From an uncultured Oscillospiraceae bacterium (lineage in GTDB: Bacteria > Bacillota > Clostridia > Oscillospirales > Oscillospiraceae): 31,440 nucleotides of DNA. Positions within the stretch are counted from its first letter, which is position 1. The number at the start of each line of letters is the position of its first letter. The notes under the pieces were generated by a model that saw only the letters and a list, made by a program, of their open reading frames with translations, was not told where the DNA came from and did not search any database. The stretch covers positions 1 through 31,440 of the forward strand of contig CAJUCA010000036.1 of the NCBI GenBank assembly GCA_910585265.1. The letters run 5' to 3'. The position numbers and the translations under genes were made by a program. Below, one piece after another: positions 6,760 through 13,920 of the stretch.

Positions 6760-7902
6760 ATGGAAAAAGAGAGAACCGGAACCTGTCGGTCTCCGTCCCA
6801 GGTTGGGCGGGGCGGAGACGCGCTGGCGGGCCTGCTTTCGCCGCAGGACTTTATGGAGGAGGCGGGACGGTTTCTGTTCCAGGCTGAACCCAACGCCTGG
6901 TGTATTGCCGCCATTGATATCCTGCATTTCCGTATGTTTAAAAAGCTCTACGGCCGGGAGATGGCCGAGGGCTTCCTGGGGCAGATCGCGGAGCATCTGG
7001 AGGAGGTCCGCAGGGAGTACGGCGGCGCAGCCGGGTATTTCCAGCGGAACGACTTCTGTGTGATCCTGCCCTGGCGGATGGAGCTGGTGGAGGGGCTTTG
7101 GGAGCGGATCGCGGGGGAGATCTCCCAGATCGGCAAGGCCATCAGCGTGATGCCCGTGTTCGGCGTCAGCCCCATCGACGATCCCCGGCTGTCCCCGGAG
7201 GCCCACTTTGACCGGGCCACCCTGGCTCTCGATCAGGCCACCGCCCGCAGGCCCATCGCCTTCTACGATCCCGGGATGGAGCGGGAGCTGGAGGAGGAGA
7301 CCAACCTGCTGTCCGAAGTCACCGGGGCGTTGGCCCGGGACGAGTTCACGTTTTACGTCCAGCCCCAATGCGACATCACCTCCGGCAAGGTGGTGGGGGC
7401 GGAGTCGCTGGTGCGCTGGAATCACACGGAGAAGGGCCTGATCCCGCCGGGGAAGTTTATCCCCGTGCTGGAACGCTGCGGGGCGGTTTACCTGCTGGAC
7501 CAGCAGGTGTGGGAAAAGGTGTGCCGCTGGCTGCGCAGCTGGATCGACCGGGGGTATGAGCCGGTGCCCATCTCCATCAACATCTCCCGCATCGACATCA
7601 TGGCCATGGACGTGCCCGCCTATTTGAAGGGGCTGCTGGAGAAATACGGCCTGCCCGCCAGGTATATCAAGGCGGAGATCACCGAGAGCGCGTGCACCGA
7701 GGAGGATCTGGCCATCAACGAGATGGTGGACCGCCTGCGGCAGGAGGGCTTCCTGGTGATGATGGACGACTTCGGCAGCGGCTACTCGTCGCTGAATATG
7801 CTGAAAAGCATCCCGGTGGACGTGCTGAAGATCGATATGCGTTTTTGGAGATCACGGAGGAGAACGAGCAGAAGGGCATCGGCATCCTGGAGTCCATCGT
7901 GA
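6760..7902 (+). CDS. Degenerate GGDEF + EAL phosphodiesterase, N-terminal part of a frameshifted gene
   Basis: First part of what should be a single protein of about 991 residues (6760-9734). Residues about 45-170 look like a GGDEF fold in which the signature is replaced by RNDF (QRNDFCVIL near residue 96), so no cyclase activity is expected. From about residue 183 an EAL domain begins: ESL (215-217, in the EAL position), NISR, EITES, MDDFGSGYSSL (335-345) and KID (357-359), the metal- and c-di-GMP-binding residues of active phosphodiesterases. After DMRF the frame shifts and the last about 19 residues are nonsense; the true EAL continuation (LEITEEN... then EGVET) is in the next frame. TAGGGGGA lies 7 nt before the ATG. 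Its role, if functional, would be hydrolysis of cyclic di-GMP. Confidence 0.85.
   Translation: MEKERTGTCRSPSQVGRGGDALAGLLSPQDFMEEAGRFLFQAEPNAWCIAAIDILHFRMFKKLYGREMAEGFLGQIAEHLEEVRREYGGAAGYFQRNDFCVILPWRMELVEGLWERIAGEISQIGKAISVMPVFGVSPIDDPRLSPEAHFDRATLALDQATARRPIAFYDPGMERELEEETNLLSEVTGALARDEFTFYVQPQCDITSGKVVGAESLVRWNHTEKGLIPPGKFIPVLERCGAVYLLDQQVWEKVCRWLRSWIDRGYEPVPISINISRIDIMAMDVPAYLKGLLEKYGLPARYIKAEITESACTEEDLAINEMVDRLRQEGFLVMMDDFGSGYSSLNMLKSIPVDVLKIDMRFWRSRRRTSRRASASWSPS
7842..7846 (+). other. T5 run with apparent 1-nt deletion (frameshift site)
   Basis: The run reads CG-TTTTT-GG. With six T residues the frame would continue DMRF-LEITEENEQ, the expected EAL sequence, straight into the downstream frame. 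Either an assembly error, a true mutation, or slippage (phase variation or transcriptional slippage) explains it. Confidence 0.8.
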
Positions 7903-9734
7903 ACATGGCCCGGCTGCTGGGTATGCCCATCATTGTGGAGGGGGTGGAGACCCAGCGGCAGGAGAGCGTCCTGCGGGGGATGGGGTGCCGGTACACCCAG
8001 GGGTACTATTATTACCGCCCCCTGCCCATCGACCAGTTCGAGACGCTGATGGCGGACGAGCGGCATCTGGATTTCACGGGCCTGCACTGCAAGCAGGTGG
8101 AGGCCCTCCACGTGCGGGAGCTGATGGACGGGAACCTGTTCACCGACACGATCCTCAACCACGTGCTGGGGCCTGTGGCCATCTGCGACGTCTATGGGCG
8201 GCAGGTGGAGCTGACCCGGGTGAACGAGCAGTATTACCGGATGACCGGGCTGGACGCGTCGGACAATGAGGACATGAGCCGGAAGGTGTGGAGCGGCGTT
8301 CGGGACGACGACCGCCCGCTGCTGCTGGAGCTGTTCGAGCGGGCCTATGAGCGGCGGCCCGGCGGCGCGGAGGGGAACATCCACTATCTGCGGGTGGACG
8401 GAAAGGTGCTGTGGCTCAAGCTCAAGGTGTTTTTCCTCCGGGAGAAGGAGGACCACCGGATCTATTTCGTGGCCTCGGAGGACGTGACCGCCCTGCGGGA
8501 GAAGCGGAAGGCCCAGGCCCGGTCGGCGCGGCCCGCGGCGCGGCTGCCCGACCTGGAGCGGAATCAGCTGGAGGAGTATTACGGCACCCTGCCCTGCGGG
8601 TTCGGGCTGTCCAAGATTTTGCTGGATCAGGACGGGGAGCCTGTTGATTTCGAGATTGTGTACATCAACCGGAAGATGGAGCGGATGTGCAGCGGCGATC
8701 TGCGCTTCGTCCGCGCCCTGGTTCTGAAGGCCTTCAAGGACGATTTCGGGCGGCTGCTGCGCAAGGCGTACCAGGCGGCCTTCCTGGGGGCGACGGTGGA
8801 GCATTTCACCTACAGCTCCGTGTCCGGCCACTACCTCCAGCTCACGCTGTTCCAGCACGATTACGGCTATGCGGCCTGCCTGCTGCGGGATGTGACCAGC
8901 CACCAGATCTACGAGGGCGCGTTCAACAGCATGGTGCTGTCCTACCGGGAGGTGTACCACCTCCAGCTGGAGGACAATTACTGCCGGATGATCTACCCGG
9001 ACGAGACCAGCGTTACGGAGCGGGGGAACTACTCCGCCATGGTGGAGCGGCATTTCGGCACCGGGAAGATTCTGAGGCACGATGAGAAAAATGTGCGGGA
9101 CTTCTTGTCCATCGACCACCTGCGGGCCGCGCTGGAGACGGAAAACTCGGTGGATTACTGCTACCGCCGGAGCGGGCGGGAGAGCCCGGACGAGTGGTGC
9201 CAGATCCATGTGACCATCAGCGAGCGGGAGAACGGGAAGCCGAAGACCGCCATTGTCACCATTCAGAGCATCGACAAGATCATGCGGGAGGAGGCGGAGC
9301 ACCAGCAGGTGCGGATGGCGGAGTCCCTGGGCAATATGTCGGACGCCTTCTTTATTTACCGGGCCATTGAGGACGAGCGGATTTTGTACGCCAACCCGGC
9401 GGTTATGGAGCTGTTCGGCTGCGAGACCATGACGGAGCTGATGGAGCTGGTGCGCTGCTCCTTCCGGGGGATGGTGCACCCGGAGGATCTGGCCAGGGTG
9501 GAGTGGGAGATAACCAACCAGATCCGCAGCTCCGACAGCAACATGGATTACGTACAGTACCGGATCATCCGCAAGGACGGGGAGATCTGCTGGGTGGACG
9601 ACGTGGGGCACCTGGAGGCCTCCAAGTGGGGGGAGGAGCACCGGCTGTTCTATGTGTTCCTCAAGGATATCACGGATACGATCACCTCGGTGCAGAAGGA
9701 GAAGCTGCTGAACTCGAACCGGTTTTATACCTGA
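7845..9734 (+). CDS. EAL C-terminal end plus PAS-repeat region, second part of the frameshifted gene
   Basis: Continues the EAL domain with LEITEENEQKGIGILESIV and the catalytic-loop motif EGVETQ, ending near YYYYRPLPIDQFE. Four PAS or PAS-like sensor units follow: one starting near LNHVLGPVAICDVYG, a second near YGTLPCGFGLSKILL, a third divergent unit ending in IVTIQSIDKIMREE, and a fourth from MAESLGNMSDAFFIYR to VFLKDITDTI. No output domain follows; the protein ends NSNRFYT, then a strong terminator. If translated alone it could only start internally (GTG 7899 or ATG 7905), with no convincing ribosome binding site. The order EAL then PAS, with sensors C-terminal, is less common than PAS first. 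Cytosolic; no membrane segments. Coordinates begin at the corrected frame rather than at a start codon. Confidence 0.8.
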   Translation: MEITEENEQKGIGILESIVNMARLLGMPIIVEGVETQRQESVLRGMGCRYTQGYYYYRPLPIDQFETLMADERHLDFTGLHCKQVEALHVRELMDGNLFTDTILNHVLGPVAICDVYGRQVELTRVNEQYYRMTGLDASDNEDMSRKVWSGVRDDDRPLLLELFERAYERRPGGAEGNIHYLRVDGKVLWLKLKVFFLREKEDHRIYFVASEDVTALREKRKAQARSARPAARLPDLERNQLEEYYGTLPCGFGLSKILLDQDGEPVDFEIVYINRKMERMCSGDLRFVRALVLKAFKDDFGRLLRKAYQAAFLGATVEHFTYSSVSGHYLQLTLFQHDYGYAACLLRDVTSHQIYEGAFNSMVLSYREVYHLQLEDNYCRMIYPDETSVTERGNYSAMVERHFGTGKILRHDEKNVRDFLSIDHLRAALETENSVDYCYRRSGRESPDEWCQIHVTISERENGKPKTAIVTIQSIDKIMREEAEHQQVRMAESLGNMSDAFFIYRAIEDERILYANPAVMELFGCETMTELMELVRCSFRGMVHPEDLARVEWEITNQIRSSDSNMDYVQYRIIRKDGEICWVDDVGHLEASKWGEEHRLFYVFLKDITDTITSVQKEKLLNSNRFYT

Positions 9735-9742
9735 ACCGCCGC

Positions 9743-9784
9743 AAACGCAAAACCACCCGCTGGACGGGTGGTTTTGCGTTTAGA
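9743..9784 (+). terminator. Long intrinsic terminator after the EAL-PAS gene
   Basis: Perfect 17-bp stem AAACGCAAAACCACCCG / CGGGTGGTTTTGCGTTT with a 5-nt loop. Foldback element copy 1 begins immediately at its 3' edge, so the original tail is interrupted or displaced. Confidence 0.9.
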
Positions 9785-9943
9785 ACCTGTATTCACAACC
9801 TCAAACACCGTGTGGACGGGTCTTTTTCCGCCATACTGCGTTGCGTTTTCTTGCAATACACAAAGTATTCCTGCGAAAACGCGCCTTGTCTGGCGGGAAA
9901 ATCCCTCGTCCACCCGGCATCCTCGGCTGTGAATACAGGTTCT
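9783..9943 (-). mobile_element. 161-bp foldback element (MITE-like), copy 1, inverted
   Basis: Ends GAACCTGTATTCACA and its inverted copy TGTGAATACAGGTTC; nearly the whole element folds on itself around a TTTGT/ACAAA centre flanked by AATAC/GTATT. Same length as the other three copies but opposite orientation and most diverged. Flanked by TA on both sides (9781-9782 and 9944-9945), a possible 2-bp target duplication. No coding capacity. Both arms carry the same substitutions relative to the other copies (GTGGAC for CTGGCC, GCGTTTTC for GAATTTTC), preserving pairing. It lies between convergent genes, 4 bp from the ATP-grasp stop codon. Confidence 0.85.
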
Positions 9944-9947
9944 TATT

Positions 9948-11162
9948 TCAATTCCTTTTCCGTTTTGGGGCCTTGAGCTTCAGCACGTCCTTATAGAACG
10001 CGTCCAGCCCCCGCTTGGTGGGGAAGACGGCCACATACATCTGGTTCCCCATGGCGTCGGACAGCACGTCGGGAATCCGGCCCACCATCCGCAGGTTTCC
10101 GCCGTACTTCACCAGAATGTCCGCGTGGCTCAGGGCGAAGTCCTTGCCGTCCCGCCGTCCGGCGTAGGCGCAGAAGGCGTGCTCCCCGTCCTCCAGAGTG
10201 GACTTGTCGAAGGCGATCATGTCCGCCCAGATCTTGTAGACATTGGTGGAGTTGGCGAAATTCATCATGTCCGGGCTGAACCCGCCGCAGGGGCGCATAT
10301 TCACCTCCAGGGCCACCACGTCCCCCTGCCTGCCCATGCCCGCCTGATCCCGGGTGAGCCGGAAGAACTCGAAGTGGACGAAGCGGCTTTTCACGCCGAA
10401 GCTCTTGACGGCGGCCCGGCCCGCCTTTCGGGTGTCGGCGGGGAGATCCTTGACGATATAGTAGATGGAATTGTCCCCGTCGTTTACAATGTCCATGATG
10501 GACATGGGGGTGACGTTCCCCGTTTCAAAGATGGGGTTCCCCTCAGAGTCGATGATGGCGTCGTAGGAATTGACCTCGGCGTGGATGAACTCCTCCATGA
10601 TATAGGGCACGCCAGGCCCCCGGTGCTCCAGGAACCGCTTCAGATCGGCCTCGTCGGACAGCTTGTGGGTGTCGGAGGCCCCCACGCCGTTGTCCGGCTT
10701 CACCACCACGGGCCAGCCCACCTGCCCGATGAAGGCCAGACAGCCCTGCTCATCGTCCACCAGATGCCAGCGGGCCGCGGGAATGCCCGCCTTTTCGTAA
10801 TACGCCTTCATTCCGGACTTGAACTTGATCCGGGGGATGTCGTCCGCCTGGAAGCCGGAGGTGATGTGGAAGTCGGTGCGCAGCTGGGCGTCCCGCTCCA
10901 GCCAGTATTCGTTGTTGGATTCCAGCCAGTCGATGCGCCCGTGCTTGTGGATGAAGAAAGCCACGGCCCGGTACACCGCGTCGTAATGCTCCAGGCTGTC
11001 CACCTTGTAATACTCGCTGAGGCTGTCCCGCAGCTCGTTGGACAGCCCGTCGTAGGGCGCGTCCCCGATGCCCAGCACGTTCATGCCGTTGTTCTTCAGC
11101 TCCCGGCAGAACTGCCAGTAGTTGGTGGGGAAGTTGGGGGAAATGAAGATCACGTTTTTCAT
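9948..11162 (-). CDS. ATP-grasp ligase-like protein
   Basis: A 404-residue cytosolic protein of the carbamoyl-phosphate-synthase-like ATP-grasp superfamily, which activates a carboxylate as acyl phosphate and couples it to an amine or thiol. The N-terminal Rossmann-like pre-ATP-grasp domain starts KNVIFISPNFPTNYWQF. The glycine-rich nucleotide loop is VVVKPDNGVGASD (152-164), the adenine hinge is MEEF (189-192), and the Mg-binding pair is E286 and N288 in VALEVNMRPCGGF. The substrate is unknown. It is the last gene of a minus-strand set: esterase, esterase, ankyrin, ATP-grasp. A 241-bp gap containing a structured element separates it from the ankyrin gene, unlike the 3-27 bp gaps elsewhere in the set. 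GAGAAGGA lies 8 nt before the ATG; no promoter is evident in the gap, so it probably shares the operon transcript. Confidence 0.85.
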   Translation of the reverse strand: MKNVIFISPNFPTNYWQFCRELKNNGMNVLGIGDAPYDGLSNELRDSLSEYYKVDSLEHYDAVYRAVAFFIHKHGRIDWLESNNEYWLERDAQLRTDFHITSGFQADDIPRIKFKSGMKAYYEKAGIPAARWHLVDDEQGCLAFIGQVGWPVVVKPDNGVGASDTHKLSDEADLKRFLEHRGPGVPYIMEEFIHAEVNSYDAIIDSEGNPIFETGNVTPMSIMDIVNDGDNSIYYIVKDLPADTRKAGRAAVKSFGVKSRFVHFEFFRLTRDQAGMGRQGDVVALEVNMRPCGGFSPDMMNFANSTNVYKIWADMIAFDKSTLEDGEHAFCAYAGRRDGKDFALSHADILVKYGGNLRMVGRIPDVLSDAMGNQMYVAVFPTKRGLDAFYKDVLKLKAPKRKRN

Positions 11163-11226
11163 GGGGGTTCCTTCTCTCTTTTGGTTGGGTTCGGGGATAA
11201 GGGGAGGGGCGCGCCGGAGGGGGCGA

Positions 11227-11420
11227 TCAGGCGTAATACGCCCCAGCGTGTCGAAAAAGTCTTTTCGCCCCGCTGGGTGCGACTTTTCTGAACAAAGAAC
11301 GTTCAGAAAAGTCGATGATTGGACGTGAAAGACACCCCTCCTGGGTTTCTTTCACACTATCTTCCTTCCCGCCATCGGAACAGATGCGGCTTTTTCGACA
11401 GTCTCAGGCGTAATACGCCC
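11227..11420. repeat. Structured 160-bp element flanked by 17-bp direct repeats
   Basis: TCAGGCGTAATACGCCC occurs at 11227-11243 and again at 11404-11420, where it encodes the last codons and stop of the ankyrin gene. The 160 bp between them begin and end with the inverted pair TGTCGAAAAAG (11249-11259) and CTTTTTCGACA (11390-11400). Inside are three hairpins: CCCAGCG...CGCTGGG; a perfect 14-bp arm pair starting CGACTTTTCTGAAC near 11280 with a 7-nt loop; and GTGAAAGACACCC / GGGTTTCTTTCAC near 11327-11355. This looks like an inserted miniature element with a target or recombination duplication, placed within the operon between the ankyrin and ATP-grasp genes. No relation to the 161-bp foldback family was seen. 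Confidence 0.65.
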
Positions 11421-12207
11421 GGAGGATTGGCTCCAGCTCCCGCCACTGGATCTCGTACTCCTGGCGGTAATCCTCCACGGTGCGGGAGGGCGTGACCAGC
11501 CGTTCCTTTCCCCGGTATTTCATGGTGTAGGGCTGGAAGGCACTGGAGTCCGGGTCCAGGCCGTACAGCCCGTCCAGCAGCTCCCGGCCCTCCTCCGCAT
11601 TCCGCAAAATGATGGAGGCAGCGGGCAACCCCCTGCTGCCGGAATCCCTTCTGAAATCGTGGATGTCCGCCCCGTGCTTCAACAGCTCGGCCAGCACCGC
11701 CTTGAGCATCTCCCGCAGCCTCCGGTTCTCCTCCTTGGCCGTCTCTACATTGTAGCTGGGATAGGATCTGTGGGCGAACTGCTCGTACTGATCCAGGGCG
11801 TGCTGCCAGGCGGTGACGCCATAGGAGGTTTTCTGGTTGGGGTCCATCCCCATGTCCAGCAGGCGGCGCAGTAGCAGGAAATAGCCCTTGGACCGCTCCG
11901 GCCCGGGGCCGACGGTATGTCTCGCCCGCATGAAGCACTGGCCCACGGCGTCATACCAGATGGGGGCGGAGAAATTGATGCCGTAGGGGTTGACGGCGTC
12001 CGCGAAATTTACGTCCGCCCCCCGGTCGAGAAGCAGGTGGGCCACCTCCAGGTTGTCGCTCTTGATGGCCACCATCAGGGGGGACTGGCCGTCGTCCTTT
12101 TTCGGCGGGGCCTTGGCGAGGCAGGAGATCAGCTCCGGCTTTTTGTCGAGAAGGGCGGCCACCTCGTCCAGATTGCCCCGCCGTATGGCCACAAACAGCT
12201 TCTTCAC
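11404..12207 (-). CDS. Ankyrin-repeat protein
   Basis: A 267-residue cytosolic protein with about four ankyrin-type helical pairs. The clearest are LFVAIRRGNLDEVAALLDKK (residues 4-23), then SPLMVAIKSDNLEVAHLLLD followed by RGADVNFADA (about 42-71), then LLRRLLDMGMDPN...GVTAWQHAL (about 107-137), and LAELLKHGADIHDF (about 172-185). The C-terminal 70 residues are not repeat-like and end LEPILRAYYA. Ankyrin repeats bind other proteins, so this may scaffold or regulate the neighbouring esterases or ligase; that is inference. The start is GTG, 3 bp after the preceding esterase stop, with AGGAGGGG overlapping that stop, so translation is probably coupled. Its stop codon sits inside the 17-bp direct repeat of the downstream element, so the insertion left the C-terminus intact. 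Confidence 0.82.
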   Translation of the reverse strand: MKKLFVAIRRGNLDEVAALLDKKPELISCLAKAPPKKDDGQSPLMVAIKSDNLEVAHLLLDRGADVNFADAVNPYGINFSAPIWYDAVGQCFMRARHTVGPGPERSKGYFLLLRRLLDMGMDPNQKTSYGVTAWQHALDQYEQFAHRSYPSYNVETAKEENRRLREMLKAVLAELLKHGADIHDFRRDSGSRGLPAASIILRNAEEGRELLDGLYGLDPDSSAFQPYTMKYRGKERLVTPSRTVEDYRQEYEIQWRELEPILRAYYA

Positions 12208-12210
12208 GAA

Positions 12211-12972
12211 TTACCCCTCCTGATCCAGCAGGTAGGGCACGAAATAGGCCACCTGCTTATACCACCACTCCCAGTCATGGGACACGTCCCAGCCCCAGAA
12301 GTCCACCCAGAGGTGGATATCCTTTTCGTGGAAGATGTGGGCCATCTGCCGGGTGGTTTCGGGGATCTCCCAGGGCCCCTGGCCCACGCAGACAACCCCC
12401 TTCTTCCGGTTGTAGAGCTGGATGAAGGGATGATCCTTGGGCATCGCCGCCAGATAGTGGACGGGGGAATTGCGGTACACCACGTCGTCCATATAGTTGT
12501 CAAAGCCGTAGACGGCGGAGTAGATGCCGCTGAGGGCCAGCACCCGGTCGAACAGGTCGGGGCGGCGCAGAAACAGGTTGAGGGCGTGGGTGGCCCCCAG
12601 GCTGCATCCGAACACCATCACCCCCGGCTCCCCGGTCCAGCCGTTGCGCTGGTTCACCATGGCCCGCATGAAGGGCACCACCTCGTCGGTGATGTAGGCG
12701 ATCCACTGCTCATACCGGCGGATGCGCCAATAGGGGTCGCTCCACTTGTCCGACCAGGTCTCCTTGTCCACGGTGTCGATGGAGAACACCATCACCTGTC
12801 CGGACTCGAGCCAGGGGGACCAGGCGTCGGTCATCTTGAAGTTCTCAAAGTCGAAGAACCGCCCGTCCTGGCAGGGGAAGAACAGCACGGGCCGTCCGCC
12901 GTGGCCGTAGACCTTCATCTCCATGTCCCGGCCCAGGGTAAAGCTGTAATCCTTGAAATACTGTGTCTCCAT
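12211..12972 (-). CDS. Esterase-family alpha/beta hydrolase (second of pair)
   Basis: A 253-residue alpha/beta hydrolase of the esterase-D/antigen-85 type (PF00756-like), without a signal peptide, so cytosolic. The nucleophile elbow is GCSLG (122-126; Ser124), the His candidate is H232 in DVSHDWEWW, and an acid is likely among D177-D180 or the D of YGFDNYMDD. Early motifs HGGRPVLFFPCQDGRFF and WSDPYWRIRRYEQWI are typical of a gut-clostridial subfamily whose substrate is not known to me. ATG at 12972 is supported by GGAGGG 7 nt upstream; an in-frame TTG just before it is not needed. It lies 27 bp after the first esterase gene and 3 bp before the ankyrin gene, so these are co-transcribed. Acyl or carbohydrate esters are likely substrates. 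Confidence 0.87.
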   Translation of the reverse strand: METQYFKDYSFTLGRDMEMKVYGHGGRPVLFFPCQDGRFFDFENFKMTDAWSPWLESGQVMVFSIDTVDKETWSDKWSDPYWRIRRYEQWIAYITDEVVPFMRAMVNQRNGWTGEPGVMVFGCSLGATHALNLFLRRPDLFDRVLALSGIYSAVYGFDNYMDDVVYRNSPVHYLAAMPKDHPFIQLYNRKKGVVCVGQGPWEIPETTRQMAHIFHEKDIHLWVDFWGWDVSHDWEWWYKQVAYFVPYLLDQEG

Positions 12973-12999
12973 CAATTATCCCTCCAAATTTGGGGCGGG

Positions 13000-13767
13000 T
13001 CAGTCCCGCCCGTACAGCAGCGCGTGGATGAAAAAGGGGATCTGCCGCTCCCAGCTGGCCTCGCAGTGCTCCCCGCCGGGGACGATCCGGAAGTCCAGCC
13101 CGATCCGCTTCTCCGTCAGCAGGGACGCCGCCCGGCCCAGCAGGCGAAGCTGCTGGGGGTGGTTGTTCAGCTCCTCCGAGCCGTAGTCCAGGTACAGCGC
13201 GGTGTCCGGGTCCACCTGGGAGGAGCGGATCAGGCTCTCCACCCGGGAGGGGGACACCCACAGGGAGGGGGACAGGGCGGCCGCCCGGGAGAACACGTGG
13301 TTATAGGCCAGCAGGGCATACAGGCTCATGAGGCCCCCCATGGAGCTGCCGGCGATGAAGGTGTCCTCCCGGCCGGGAAGGGTGGGGAAGTCCCGGTCGA
13401 TCCCGGGCTTGAAGGCGCGGGTCAGCCACTCCATGGTGATCCGGCCCCGACCCACCACCCGCTTGGTCTGGGGGGTCCGGAAGGTGAAGGGGGAGTATTC
13501 GCTCAAACGTCCGTTGTCCGGGTGGTGGTTGCACTCCACCGCCGCCACCATGATCTGGGTTTCGGCGGCGTCCAGGTAGTTTCCCAAGCCCCAGCTCTTG
13601 CCGTAGGTGGCGTCCTCGTCGAAAAAGACGTTGTGTCCATCGAACATATAGAGGACCGGATAGCGCAGGCTGGGGTCCTCCTGGAAGGAGTCGGGGAGGT
13701 AGACATAGGCCCGGCGGGGTTCGTCCCCGGTGAGGGGGGGTATGGTGAGGTTCCATTGATGGATCAT
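13000..13767 (-). CDS. Esterase-family alpha/beta hydrolase, Fes/BesA-like (first of pair)
   Basis: A 255-residue cytosolic alpha/beta hydrolase of the PF00756 family, resembling enterochelin-esterase/BesA-type enzymes. It opens with a beta-rich region (RRAYVYLPDSF, YPVLYMFDGHNVF), has nucleophile Ser142 in GSSMG (140-144), a candidate acid D194 in LYLDYGSEE, and His234 in GGEHCEASWERQIP, the canonical C-terminal His loop of this group. It is the promoter-proximal gene of the esterase/esterase/ankyrin/ATP-grasp set. The pair of related but clearly diverged esterases suggests two ester cleavages or one active and one accessory enzyme. No siderophore genes are in the window, so a role in siderophore release is not supported. 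ATG at 13767 is chosen because AAAGGA lies 9 nt upstream. Confidence 0.88.
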   Translation of the reverse strand: MIHQWNLTIPPLTGDEPRRAYVYLPDSFQEDPSLRYPVLYMFDGHNVFFDEDATYGKSWGLGNYLDAAETQIMVAAVECNHHPDNGRLSEYSPFTFRTPQTKRVVGRGRITMEWLTRAFKPGIDRDFPTLPGREDTFIAGSSMGGLMSLYALLAYNHVFSRAAALSPSLWVSPSRVESLIRSSQVDPDTALYLDYGSEELNNHPQQLRLLGRAASLLTEKRIGLDFRIVPGGEHCEASWERQIPFFIHALLYGRD

Positions 13768-13813
13768 GGGCAAGGGTCCTTTCCCGCTTCAAAGCGTTGA
13801 TAGATCACTTCAT

Positions 13814-13842
13814 AGTGTAGCACAGCGGCGGGGAAAAATCAA
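13814..13842 (-). promoter_or_regulatory. Promoter of the esterase/ankyrin/ATP-grasp operon
   Basis: Minus-strand TTGATT (13842-13837), 17-bp spacer, TACACT (13819-13814), about 47 nt before the first esterase start. The only convincing promoter for the four genes. Confidence 0.75.
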
Positions 13843-13920
13843 TCGGCGGTTTGTGCGCGTTTCGCCTAAAATTCAGGGGAAACGTTGGGAGGAACCCTGG
13901 TTTTCCCAGGAAAAGGGAGG

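Noticed and set aside
9725..9945. Short frames inside the foldback elements (recurring MQYTKYSGEN-type peptide)
   Set aside because: They recur only because the DNA repeats; no ribosome binding site, and arms change in pairs rather than by codon position.
11227..11355. 42-codon minus-strand frame within the 160-bp element (GTG at 11355, ending AYYA)
   Set aside because: It has a GGAAGGAA-like site before the GTG and ends in the duplicated ankyrin tail, but it is built from hairpin arms with no protein character; more likely chance.
13000..13767. Siderophore (enterobactin-type) esterase
   Set aside because: Fold and active site resemble Fes/BesA, but no siderophore synthesis or uptake genes are nearby and the partner genes do not fit.
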